Shown: positions 49,501-60,590 of the stretch, piece after piece | How positions within the stretch are numbered: the first letter of the stretch is position 1 | How the letters are laid out: every line of letters starts with the position of its first letter | NCBI RefSeq assembly: GCF_947242115.1 | Contig: NC_074717.1 | Location: 39,762,701 to 39,826,700, forward strand | Direction: 5' to 3' | Source: Biomphalaria glabrata | Lineage: Eukaryota > Mollusca > Gastropoda > Planorbidae | Length of the DNA: 64,000 nt | Made by a program: the position numbers and the translations under genes | The notes under the pieces: generated by a model | The model's database searches: none | What the model was told of the DNA's origin: nothing | What the model saw: only the letters and a program-made list of their open reading frames with translations

Positions 49501-52500
49501 GAGGTACGAACGAGAATTTGTATCGCTCTGTTCTTGTTTTGATTGACAGCAGTCGCCCACTTTGCGACGACCTGACGTAGTTCTGATGGAGCGGGTGGCC
49601 GTTTTTTTCGATTTTCCTTAGACAGTTTTGTTCAAAAAGTTCCTTTAAATGTGGTAATGTTGTGAGTGTAATTTTTGATGCCCTTTTTATGATGTTTTCT
49701 GGACGTCGCAACAGTTTAGTACTAACGTAGATTAACTACTACTACATTGACATGAAAAAAAATGTTTACTATTTTTTAAAGAGAAAAAAATTATTTAGTC
49801 TGCATATAAGTTGGACATAATTTAAAACAACAATTATTAAGTAATTTTTTATATTATCGTGTGAACTGCAGCACTGCGACATTGTCATAGAACAATTAAA
49901 TAAATGGAAATTATTTTTTTTTGAGGAATTAGAGATTGACCATTTACAAAGCAATTACATAATTAGATATTCATTATAAGACATCATTTTGGCCAGGTTT
50001 GCATTTAACTTAATTCTGATGTTCTTTCTGAAAATATTGAAACCTGCCTTTTTACCTGCCTGGGTGGACCATTTCGGGGGCCGATTTTGAGTTTGTGTTT
50101 CCACACAAACTATCTTTGTAACCTTGTTTTATTTATTTCTTTTCTCTTTCCCAGTTTTTCCTCTCTTTTTTTTTCGCTTAAATTCTTTCTTTTTTTTCTT
50201 TTCTTTCTTTTAAATTTCTTTCTTTAAATTACTTTTTTGTGTTTTCTTTCCCACCTTTCTTATAAATTGTTTTAATAAAAATCTTTCTCTTTCTTTCTTA
50301 CTATTTATTGTTCTACTCCAATGTTTTTCATATTTTTTTTTTCCATTTCTTTCACTTTTCTTTAATTTTTCTAATTTCTTTATGTAATTCAAATGCATAT
50401 GTCGCTATTATCCTAATATAGGTCTATCTACAGCTAGATTCCATGCTTTGAACCAAATACTCTACAGTAGGTTAAAAAAAAAAAAGGTGCTGTTATATTC
50501 TGTCGTCTGCTGTCATCAATACTGTCACTTCAGCTAACTACTCATCAATGTGTGATGTCCAGATCCACCACCCCTCCCCTCACTCCAACTGCATTCACGA
50601 CTCCAGTAATCGATAACTGTTTGCTGCTGACCTTGGCAACCGATTCAATGACCTCTGATTGACAGACCATCATTTTTTATTCTCACTGACCTGTCCACTG
50701 GAGGGGATAATTACCTTGGTGAGGGGAGGTGTGAGGCGCGGGGTATCTTGTGGACAAAGTGGGAGAATCGTGCAATTACCTTAATGACATGCTCAGTTAA
50801 CTTCCTGTCTTCACTTCAACACCTCTGGAAATGGGAGAGCTCTGACGTCAAAGGAAAAAGGTTTAACTTTCGTTAGCCCACTATCTTCATAGACTAATAG
50901 CAAACTAAATAGATTGGTGTCTCACTATAGAAAACTTGTAGCCCACTTCATAGACTACTGAAAAACTAAATAGATTGGTGTCTCACTATATAAAACTTGT
51001 AGCCCACTGTCTTCATAGACTAATAGCAAACTAAATAGATTGGTGTCTCACTATATAAAACTTGTAGCCCACTATCTTCATAGACTAATAGCAAACTAAA
51101 TAGATTGGTGTCTCACTATATAAGGCTTGTAGCCCACTATCTTCATAGACTAATAGCAAACTAAATAGATTGGTGTCTCACTATATAAAACATATAGCCC
51201 ACTATCAATATAGATTGGTGTCTCACTATATAAAACTTGTAGCCCACTATCTTCATAGACTAATAGCAAACTAAATAGATTGGTGTCTCACTATATAAAA
51301 CTTGTAGCCCACTGTCTTCATAGACTAATAGCAAACTAAATAGATTGGTGTCTCACTATATAAAACATATAGCCCACTATCAATATAGATTGGTGTCTCA
51401 CTATATAAAACTTGTAGCCCACTGTCTTCATAGACTAATAGCAAACTAAATAGATTGGTGTCTCACTATAGAAAACTTGTAGCCCACTTCATAGACTACT
51501 GAAAAACTAAATAGATTGGTGTCTCACTATATAAAACTTGTAGCCCACTGTCTTCATAGACTAATAGCAAACTAAATAGATTGGTGTCTCACTATATAAA
51601 ACATATAGCCCACTATCAATATAGATTGGTGTCTCACTATATAAAACTTGTAGCCCACTGTCTTCATAGACTAATAGCAAACTAAATAGATTGGTGTCTC
51701 ACTATATAAAACTTGTAGCCCACTATCTTCATAGACTAATAGCAAACTAAATAGATTGGTGTCTCACTATATAAGGCTTGTAGCCCACTATCTTCATAGA
51801 CTAATAGCAAACTAAATAGATTGGTGTCTCACTATATAAAACATATAGCCCACTATCAATATAGATTGGTGTCTCACTATATAAAACTTGTAGCCCACTA
51901 TCTTCATAGACTAATAGCAAACTAAATAGATTGGTGTCTCACTATATAAAACTTGTAGCCCACTATCTTCATAGACTAATAGCAAACTAAATAGATTGGT
52001 GTCTCAATATATAAGACTTGTAGCCCACTATCTTCATAGACTAATAGCAAACTAAATAGATTGGTGTCTCACTATATAAAACTTGTAGCCCACTATCTTC
52101 ATAGACTAATAGCAAACTAAATAGATTGGTGTCTCACTATATAAAACTTGTAGCCCACTATCTTCATAGACTAATAGCAAACTAAATAGATTGGTGTCTC
52201 ACTATATAAAACTTGTAGCCCACTATCTTCATAGACTAATAGCAAACTAAATAGATTGGTGTCTCACTATATAAGACTTGTAGCCCACTATCTTCATAGA
52301 CTAATAGCAAACTAAATAGATTGGTGTCTCACTATATAAAACTTGTAGCCCACTATCTTCATAGACTAATAGCAAACTAAATAGATTGGTGTCTCACTAT
52401 ATAAAACATATAGCCCACTATCAATATAGATTGGTGTCTCACTATATAAAACATATAGCCCACTATCAATATAGATTGGTGTCTCACTATGTAAGACATA

Positions 52501-55215
52501 TAGCCCACTATCAATATAGATTGGTGTCTCACTATGTAAGACATATAGCCCACTATCAATATAGATTGGTGTCTCACTATATAAAACATATAGCCCACTA
52601 TCAATATAGATTGGTGGCACATTATCATTATAGACTGGTCGCACACTATCATTATAGATTAAAGGCACAACTTTAACACACACGGGTGGCACACTATCAT
52701 TATAGATTGTTAGAGTGCTTTCTTGAAGAATAGTTTCCGAACATGTTTCGAGATTCGCTGGAGATGAGAAATCTTTTTGTACATGGACGATCGGAGTACA
52801 TTTGTGATGGCAGAAATACATCAGAGATGGTAGAAATACATCAGAGATGGTAGATTACTGCTCAGTTTTAGATGATCGGTTGTTGATTGGTAGCAACAAA
52901 TCGCAAGTACAACTAAACCGATGTATGCGTATTGTATTAGTAATGTATACATTTTAAATACCTTGAACAAACTTCTCTTGAGAGCAAAATAATTAATACA
53001 TTTTTTTTTAAATTATCACAGATTTTACTTGAAAATAGATATAAATCTAATAGTAATGAAATAAAGTGATATTTAAACAAAATCTAAGTTACCAAAAAAA
53101 GAACACATCCTTACAATTTATATATCTAGATTGTCGTTTTTAGCGTAGCCATGTGACTACGAATATGACGAAAGTACCAATAACTTTAAATAATTGCACA
53201 AGTTTAGGTTGTAATATAGAGTTATTGGCCTTAAATATGTATTCATTTCAATTGTTATACTTGTTTTCTCTTTAAATGTATGTTAATGTTAATTTAAAAA
53301 ATAAAAAGTTGGTTAGGTCAAGGCATACAGGCATACAGTAAATCTCAACACAAAATATATTTTTTTTATTGAAACTCAAAGACTAGAGTAGTGTGTGCTT
53401 GTTACGTTTTTATTACGTGATTGTCCAACATCAATAACAAACAAAGTTATGACGTAGCTCCTAAAAAGTATAAAGTAATGTAAATTATCGTCAGCGGGCA
53501 CTGCGATCCAGTGTTTAGAAGTCAGGGGTTCTCAACCTGTGGGTCGCGACCCCCTTGGGGGTCGATTGACGATTTGCCAAGGGTCACCTAAGACCATCGA
53601 AAATGTGGATTGCTATTGTCTACTCTCCTATTGCTGTGTGTGTTTGTGTGGGGAGGAGGGTCGCGGCAGAGTGGGGGATTGTAAAAAGGGGTCGGCGAGC
53701 ATAAAAGGTTGAGAACCGCTGGTATAGATGATGAAAAGTTCGTATATTTCTATGGCCAACAGTTAACGAAAGTGACCGGCACAACGACCACTCGTCTTTG
53801 TTTTCCCCAATTACCAATTAAAGTTGGAGGACCGAGGGTCATCTTCAAAATCTTAGAAGTTCAAACTCTTCACCTGGATTCGAACTCTTCCCCTCTTGTA
53901 TATAAAAAAAGAGGTTTTGAATGATTTATATTCACAACGAATCCTTCAACGATAAAATAAATCCGATGCGTTTAGAATACCATTCTGAGAACAAATTCCC
54001 CAGCATGCAAAAGAAAATGTATTATAGTCTCTACCACCATTGTACACCCCAGAGACGTGAATTCAACAAATTTTATCACAAACCAGATGGTGACGATGAT
54101 TTCATATAATGTGATACTTCATCTATTTCTTTCCCCTGCAAGATCATAAAGTAAATTTCAGATATTAGATCACCGAAAGGACAGCTTCAATTTTCCCCCA
54201 TCTATTTCTTTGCGAAATGAACTCTGGGAGTAATCTCCCCAGATTGAAAATGAATTGTGGCGGGAGAAATCGATGGGCTCCATTTTTTTATATAGTTTTT
54301 TTGCTTATGACGTCATAACAAAATGCAATTACAATAGAATGTTTCTTTTGCATGAGTTGATTGGAGGAAATTTGAGAGTCGTAGCAGAAACAATGCGTGG
54401 AATGAGAAAATATTGGATTTTCTCCCTTTTTTTATTGCGCGTGTGCTGGTTTTGTTTTGTTTCACGAGACACCTCTTAACGTTAAGTAAATAACCGAGTT
54501 AAAACTTTTTACAAAACTTATATCAACTCAATGTGTCTCTCTGTCTGTCTGTCTGGTAAAAGTGTGAATAGGTTATTTCTCAAACAACCATTTCTCTGAT
54601 CAAGTTGAAACTTCGCAATATTATTCATTCGCAAGACATGAATGAATAAATAAATGAAAAGTAACCAATTAGACAATTAATTACTGGTAAATAATTATTT
54701 AGTTTGATAACAGGGAAAACTAATCCCTCAGTATTCACAGATATGGCTAAATGTGTTGGGTTTACTCCCCTTAAATAATTGTAAACGCTATATCACCCCT
54801 CACGAATTCTATGATCAAGTGGATATTTGAAACAATTATTTATTGAACTTAACAAAACTTGAATCCCCCAAAAAAAATTCAATTTCTCAATTAATTATTG
54901 GTAATTACTAATTTAATTTTATATCAAATACGGGAAATAACCTGTACATTATTGATTGATATGATTTTGAGGGCGGATTTCTTTTCCTTTAGATAACAGG
55001 AGAAATACAAACAGCTGAAACACTTTTTGAACCAACAGGAGAAATACAAACAGCTGAAACACTTTTTGAACCTACTGGAGAAATACAAACAGCTGAAACA
55101 CTTTTTGAACCTACTGGAGAAATACAAACAGCTGAAACACTTTTTGAACCTACTGGAGAAATACCAGGGAGAAGAGGGAGAATAAAAAGGAGAGAGAGAG
55201 AGAGAAACAGAGGGT

Positions 55216-55286
<71 letters not shown>

Positions 55287-58200
55287 TGTGCGATTCAGGA
55301 GAGAATGAAAATGATTGTGTGATAGAGAAGGAGAGAAAGAGTGAGTGAATAAAAGTATGAGAGTAGGAGAGAAACAGAATGGAGGAGAGAAGAAAGAAAA
55401 GAGAGAGGTAAAGAGTAAGTGAGTAAATGAAGACAGAGAGAGAGAGAGAGAGAGAGAATAATCAAAATTATTCCCTCCTGCCCCGTGTTTCTGAAAAAGT
55501 TCAACAAACAAATTATTTGGAAAAAAAAAACTCTGAGGTAGAAAATGAACTTGTCCGCATCAGTTATTACCAGTCTGTTGCCATGACAACAAAGATGGTC
55601 ACTCTGGCTGTGAATGTAAGAAAATGGCCTTAAAAAGGAACATTTGCAGCGTCCCTGAAGGGAAAACTCTATTACCATTCGCTTTACTATACAGTCAGTA
55701 CAAAGTTTTATCTTTGTATAGGACTAGCACAGCATTGAAATTGGTATACATGGCGTTGGTATATATATATATAGCACTCTACACGCAGATTTATGTTGTA
55801 TATAGGGCAAAAATTGTTTTTAGTGTGTTACGAATGGAAACATAGTATTCCTAGAAGTTGCAAAGAAAAAAGATCGTTTCTAGAGATATAAAATGCCAGA
55901 TTTTTTATCATAGAAGGCATAAATAAAGTGGTTTTTGTGCAAATATAGAGTGTTTGTCCCCCCCCCCCTCCTCGGTCGAATAACAAATAAAACAAATTCA
56001 ACATTTATACTTATAAACAGTTTGAAAATAAGACAAGAAGGTTTGTGTGTGTGTGTGTGTGTGTGTTTGCACTTCTTATCCAATACAACTTTAATAACCT
56101 TCACATTAGGAGCTTAACCCTTAACCTTAACTTCTTCCAATTAAATTGATTGGGTGGAAGAGGTCTTCGTGGTGTTCAAAAATGTCCAGGCTGCGATTGC
56201 TATTTGCAGTCAATTTGGAATGGAAACATTTCTTTCAATCATTTACAAATCTTTAAAAATAACAACTTTCTTTTATTGAAGGCCTAATGTCCGCATCAGC
56301 ATACACACGTTTTACTTGGGTAAATGGTTTTATTATTATTATTATTATTTTTCTCAAGCACAGTAAACTTATTGAATAGGTTAATCCAGTGGTTCTCAAA
56401 CTGTGGTCCGTGGACACCTAGGGGTCGCCAGATGACCTTAAGGGGTCCGCAGAAAGATGAGGGTTGAGTACAATACAATTAAATAGCTTCATTAAAAGCA
56501 AGATCGGATTATTTGAACAATAATCAATTCATCCATCACTACTGTTTGTCTATTACGAACTTTTCTACGACGACCTAAACCAAAGATTTGAAGACACTCT
56601 TCGCTTCGATCTTTTCCTGACAGGGTATTGAACCTTTTTGCGCGTGGAAAACTCTGATCCAATAAATGGTGAATCCATACGAAAACAGGAGCAGCTTATT
56701 AAAATATCAACAAACGAGGAACTTAAACCAAGGTTTAACAAGGAGAACATACATTTTGGTTTCAAAACAGATTCCAAATTTATATTCTTCACGATGGGTT
56801 ATTGTTTAGAAGTTGCTCTATTCTTCACAATGGGTTATTGTTTAGAAGTTGCTATATTCTTCACGATGGGTTATTGTTTAGAAGTTGCTCTATTCTTCAC
56901 GATGGGTTATTGTTTAGAAGTTGCTATATTCTTCACAATGGGTTATTGTTTAGAAGTTGCTATATTCTTCACGATGGGTTATTGACATAAATACTCATAA
57001 AATGTCTTCAATTTCATTCATTCAAGTCATTACATTTTTTCAAATTTTATTTTACACAAAAGTTATGTCAAAAAACACTATTTGTAATTTATATTCTATG
57101 CATTTAAGTAACTTTTCCAATTGGGGGTCCGTTGGCAAGTATTGAGAATATAAAGGGGGTCTCCAGATCAAAAAAGTTTGAGAACCACTGGATTAACGGG
57201 TCAGTTTGAGAGAAGTATCATTAAAGGAGTTTGTCAAAGTATAATCATTGTGGGAATAATATCTTTGTCCAAGTAGTATCGTTTAGAAGTTGCACTGTAA
57301 TGGGAGTATCATACTTGAGGTTATCATAACATTAAGGGATCGATATCGTTTCCGAAGCAGTAGGCCGATCATTGTGAGAAAAGTTGTTGCACTCTAAAAT
57401 AGACACTTGACACTTTATAGATTTTGCACGAGTAGGCTATTCTATAAAGTACACAAAATAATGTGAACTGAATCCTTGTGTGAAATATAAATAAGCTGAA
57501 CTTGTAAGTTTGCCTGTACCATCAAGATAATGTCTTGATATGTTATTAGATTACAGGTTTGATCTATAGCAGGGATTCTCAACCTGTGGGTCGCGACCCC
57601 TTTGGGGGTCGAATGAGCATTTGCAAGGGGTCGCTTAAGTCTGTCAGAAAAATATTTTTTTCTTTGACTATTTTTTATCAGAAGTTTTTAAAAATTATTT
57701 TACGTTTTTAACGTGTAGTAACCCCCAAGCCTATTTGTACTACGGTTGTCAGCATTTCCATTTATAGTGTGATGTTAATGGGACATTACTTAGATTTCAT
57801 TATTACCACACAAATTATGAAACGAAGTCTAGCATCAATAATATAAAAAGTGGGGGTGACAAATGCGTCATTTGTAATGAAGTTCTCGCTGCCATATCTA
57901 TGAGGCGAACCAACCTCCGAGCTTTGCCGATAAGGACATTCAGTATTATGGTTTTGAACGCTGATAAAGTCAAGAAATCTCGGATGGCAAGTAACATAAT
58001 TAAAACATAGCAACCCTTGAAACATTTTATTTGGTCTCTCTCAGAATTGCCAGAGCTATGAAACCACACACCATTACCAAGAGTTAATTTTGCCAAAGAC
58101 ATTGCTCGAGTTATAATTGGAGCCAACTCCTTACTAAATTTAGTACAATTTCATTATCTAATAACACTGTTCACAAGGGTAAAAATTTGACAATTTTGCT

Positions 58201-60118
58201 GATGTTATCAATCAGGTAATTCAAGAAATATGATATCTTATCCATTTCCAATATTTGGCATCCATATTGATGAATCCACAGACGTAGTAAATTGTTCACA
58301 ATTACTGGTTTTCTTGAGATATATACATAATAGCGATTATAAAGATTAGTTTCTATAACAACTTCTTGAAATGACCTCTGCAGCATTTGATGTAATTGAC
58401 AAAGTTAGTTATTTTTTGGAAAAGTAAGAGACCTCTTGGAAAATTATTTGTGAGGTCTGCACAGATGCTGCTGGATTTGAATGCCTCTGGTAAAGAATGA
58501 GTCACCATAAGAATGCATTGTAACTCACTATATGATTCATTGATATATATTACCAACAAAGATACTGCCACAAGCATTACATCAATAGCAAGGCAGCTAA
58601 ATATGATTTCTCTTCAATTTCAGTTACAGAATTCTGGATTTATTGTTTGCAGTCATTCTGTTATATTTCAGATTTTCTTTCGCGACAACCTCTTCCATTT
58701 CCAACACCATATCTTAGTGAGACATGTTTTTTTCTGCCTGATAGTTATCAAGCCTAAATACAGAAATAAACTTGCAGCAGATTATGTGAATTCCTAATCT
58801 AGTGAAATAAAAACAAGCTCAACTTTCGCACTAACTTAGGTGTGTTTGAAAATACCATCGCAACAAATGTGTAGCTGAAGTTTACTGTGTCAAAGACTGC
58901 ACGTTTTCCAAGCTTAGCATTATTTAGAAAATTGTTATTTATGAATGCAACATGAATATTATAAGCACGCAATAAAAAAGTAAATAAATGAAAGTTATAA
59001 TAGATACACTTTTTTTTTTTTTTTTGTAATTGAAGCGTACATTTATTTTACACTAAATAAAGCTTGTACTATATGTTCAGTCTCTAACAATGGAATTAAC
59101 ATCAGTGATCTACAATTTGATAAAGATTTTATAACATTAGCTAAATCACATCTACGTACGCTCATTACGAAAATTGATGGATGTGGGTCGCCGCCACCTG
59201 AAAAAATTGTATTGGGGGTGGCGGAGCTAAAAAGGTTGAGAACCGCTGATCTATAGCGTGACACACAACTCTGGCTTAGCTTGAACGTTAGTCTGATTTA
59301 AAAAATAAAATAAAACACATTGTCTGGCGCTGGGTTATTGTTCCTGAATTGATTTCGATAAAGCTATTTACAAGGGGAGACAATGCAGCTTTAAGTAAGC
59401 TGAAGTGACTCAAGTAAATACTTGTTTAATGCGACAACCAGGAGACATTCTGAGGTCTGCACTTTGTCCACATAAGGAGTTCAAACATTTCTTATGCTAG
59501 ACAGAGAGAGAGAAAGAGAAGGATGGAGAGAGATTATGGTAGTGGGGTAGCGACAGGTTCTATTATTTCCAACTATTTTATTCTTTCAATACATCAATTC
59601 CCAAGAGCTACCATTTAATCGAAATGACAATTATGTTTATTTATTCCATTATGAATCCCCTTAAGTTCATTTACCCCCCAACGACACTACCAAACATGCA
59701 TTCTAAAGTTGGCTATCATCAGTTGTAACTGTAAACCACAAAGCCTTTCTATTTACAATTGTTACATCATTAGATGAATGTAACAACGTTTCAACGTCTC
59801 TCTACAAGTTACATACATGCTTGACGTCCTTGTTTAAGGTGTTAGTCATAGTGGACAAAGGAACTTTAATTTATATTTAAATATATATTGTTTTCCGAAC
59901 ACACTTCTTACCTGTTGCTTCGGCTAACTGTAGTAGATTTTGAAAATCTGGGCTCCGAAGGTCTTCAAAATGCAACAATTTACCTCCATCAGACCTGCAG
60001 ATGTTTCTGGCCTCCTCAAAAGTGACCCCCGGCACAGATATATTGCTGACCTTGAGACAGAATTCACACTCAATGCCAATGTCAATATATTGATAGCTGA
60101 CTTTGTCCAGACATAAAC
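46511..60118 (-). CDS. C-type lectin-domain protein gene, last two exons (5' part not found)
   Basis: Exon A is 60118-59912, after acceptor CTGTTTTCAG and ending CAACAG before GTAAGA. Exon B is 46740-46511, after acceptor TTTTCTGAACAG and ending in a stop. Both boundaries are phase 1, so they join in frame across a 13,171-bp intron. The 145-residue segment has the C-type lectin pattern: FEEARNICRSDGGKLLHFED, then DSFWIGINSL, LAWDHSDVPL, CIYM, NCSSPRGYICLIDT at the end, with the four core cysteines, plus two extra cysteines (ECEFC) typical of long-form domains. The EPN/QPD and WND calcium-sugar motifs are not present, so calcium-dependent sugar binding is doubtful. In molluscs such proteins are usually secreted or surface recognition factors. 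Exon A begins mid-codon (phase 1), so an upstream exon, probably with the signal peptide, lies beyond 60118 but I could not find it. Confidence 0.75.
46741..47885. other. Lectin-gene intron, left part
   Basis: AT-rich. A diverged copy of the dispersed block seen at 5219-5478 lies at about 47205-47340 (TTTTTGTTAGGGACAATGAA). Confidence 0.5.
47890..48325. repeat. 34-bp minisatellite, about 12 units
   Basis: Units based on ACAGACACAGATTCTTGTAT followed by CTGGTTTTGCTTAG, with variation at both edges and the cleanest copies at about 48005-48175. Confidence 0.9.
48560..48850. repeat. TTTTTGTCAGTGTGTGTG-type repeat
   Basis: Irregular units of about 24 bp. All three plus-strand frames stay open because stop codons are absent from the repeat. 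These are not genes. Confidence 0.9.
48909..50083. mobile_element. TIR element with GGCCCCCGAAA ends, interrupted by a LINE
   Basis: Ends are CGGCCCCCGAAAGGGG and, inverted, CGGCCCCCGAAATGGTCC. Flanking octamers TTTTTTAG and ATTTTGAG agree at six positions. It shares its interior with 39384-40034. No transposase is seen. The superfamily is uncertain. Confidence 0.7.
49297..49725 (-). mobile_element. LINE 3' end nested in the TIR element
   Basis: The minus strand encodes a reverse-transcriptase C-terminus: PENIIKRASKITLTTLPHLK, HPLHQNYVRS, TRTERYKFSFVPHSVRLYH, followed by a tail with AAGGATCAATAAAGCAGTC. The related element at 39384 reads straight through this position. Confidence 0.75.
50084..50880. 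other. Lectin-gene intron, no gene
   Basis: T-rich tract with TTTCTTTC runs at 50100-50390, then ordinary sequence. Confidence 0.5.
50881..52615. repeat. Satellite-like array of 65-bp and 45-bp units
   Basis: The long unit (65 bp) contains TAGCCCACTATCTTCATAGA, CTAATAGCAAACTAAATAGA and TTGGTGTCTCACTATATAAA. The short unit (45 bp) lacks 20 bp, reading ACTATCAATATAGATTGG. About 30 units are present. Short units are scattered singly through the array, and a run of about five closes it at 52390-52615. A rare 62-bp variant with CTACTGAAAAACTA occurs at about 50940 and 51480, suggesting block duplication of about 540 bp. The open frames on both strands come from the 45-bp period. Confidence 0.95.
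52616..53522. other. Lectin-gene intron, no gene
   Basis: Degenerate edge of the satellite (TATCATTATAGA motifs to 52710), a doubled AATACATCAGAGATGG motif near 52815, then AT-rich sequence. Confidence 0.5.
53523..53721. mobile_element. hAT MITE of about 199 bp
   Basis: Begins CAGGGGTTCTCAACCTGTGG and ends, inverted, CAGCGGTTCTCAACCTTTT, the same termini as 57570-59248. The flanking octamers differ, so the insertion is probably old. Confidence 0.7.
53735..53895 (-). mobile_element. Decayed SINE-A
   Basis: Reverse remnant with GGCCAACAGTTAACG, GGCACAACGACCA and TTCACCTGGATTCGAAC, in the order of the SINE-A body and B box. Confidence 0.5.
53896..54990. other. Lectin-gene intron, no gene
   Basis: Ordinary AT-rich sequence with a CTGTCTGTCTG run near 54540. 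Confidence 0.5.
54992..55162. repeat. 39-bp tandem repeat, four to five units
   Basis: Units based on GGAGAAATACAAACAGCTGA and AACACTTTTTGAACC(T/A)A. Confidence 0.9.
55186..55462. repeat. GT and GA microsatellites
   Basis: GT run at 55217-55280 and GA runs at about 55186-55205 and 55434-55458. Confidence 0.95.
55463..56386. other. Lectin-gene intron, no gene
   Basis: Short GT run at 56044-56067 and ATT run at 56331-56350. Nothing else recognised. Confidence 0.5.
56387..57190. mobile_element. hAT element, 804 bp, with an internal 36-bp array
   Basis: Ends CAGTGGTTCTCAAACTGTGG and, inverted, CAGTGGTTCTCAAACTTTTT. Flanks GGTTAATC and GATTAACG match only partly. At 56785-56985 it holds 5.5 units of a 36-bp repeat (TTCTTCACGATGGGTTATTG, TTTAGAAGTTGCTATA) in which GCTCTA and GCTATA variants partly alternate. 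Open frames there are repeat-derived. Confidence 0.8.
57570..59248 (+). mobile_element. hAT transposon with decayed transposase, 1.68 kb
   Basis: Ends CAGGGATTCTCAACCTGTGG and, inverted, CAGCGGTTCTCAACCTTTTT, with a perfect 8-bp duplication ATCTATAG (57562-57569 and 59249-59256). The plus strand keeps broken pieces of a ZBED/FAM200-like hAT transposase: a KCVICNEVLA zinc-finger start near 57860, HIDESTDVVNCSQLLVFLRY near 58260, ICEVCTDAAGFE near 58450 and PFPTPYLSET near 58695. Several stops and frame changes separate them, so it is inactive. Confidence 0.85.
59257..59911. other. Lectin-gene intron next to exon A, no gene
   Basis: A short GA run near 59503-59530. Otherwise nothing recognised. 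Confidence 0.5.
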
Positions 60119-60354
60119 CTGAAAACAGCAGACGTGAGAGTAGAATTAATAATTTCAAAACACGAAATTAGTATAAAAAAACAACAACTGTAGCTCCTTT
60201 AATTTAACCAAAAATAAATGTATTTGTATTGAAAACAGTAGTTACCATTAGTCCCGTTAAATAGTTGAAGATAATTGAATGGAAAAAAATATAGTTAGTA
60301 AATCTAAATAAATAAATCTTGACGAGGATAAAATAAATAATTGGTAACTGTTTA

Positions 60355-60590
60355 CAGACACTCCACAGTGCCTACACCATTACGAAAACTAGAGCAGGGT
60401 GCCTGGACATCCGTACTGTTATCAACAGAGAACGCCTTGGTTGGCTTGGACATGTTCACAGAATGCCACCAGGTCGACTCCCACATGACATTCTGTATGG
60501 TGATCTAATAGGAAACAGGAGAGCTACAGGTCGCCCACTATTAAGGTATAATGATCGTGTGTATCTCAATGGAAATACTGTAAGACAGTG
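60355..60590 (+). mobile_element. LINE reverse-transcriptase C-terminal fragment
   Basis: Encodes RLGWLGHVHRMPPGRLPHDI, then YGDLIGNRRATGRPLLRYND, the standard end of a LINE reverse transcriptase (LGHV.RM, GRP). No 5' portion is present. Confidence 0.75.

Noticed and set aside
50881-52615. CRISPR-like alternating repeats
   Set aside because: Units are contiguous tandem repeats without unique spacers, and the genome is clearly eukaryotic.
52366-52821. Open frame of 151 codons with a 15-residue repeat
   Set aside because: Produced by the 45-bp satellite unit. Other frames are open as well.
53620-53924. Open frames near 53.7 kb
   Set aside because: Fall within a hAT MITE and a decayed SINE-A.
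54924-55511. Serine/leucine-rich open frame of 195 codons
   Set aside because: Runs through GA and GT microsatellites and a 39-bp tandem repeat.
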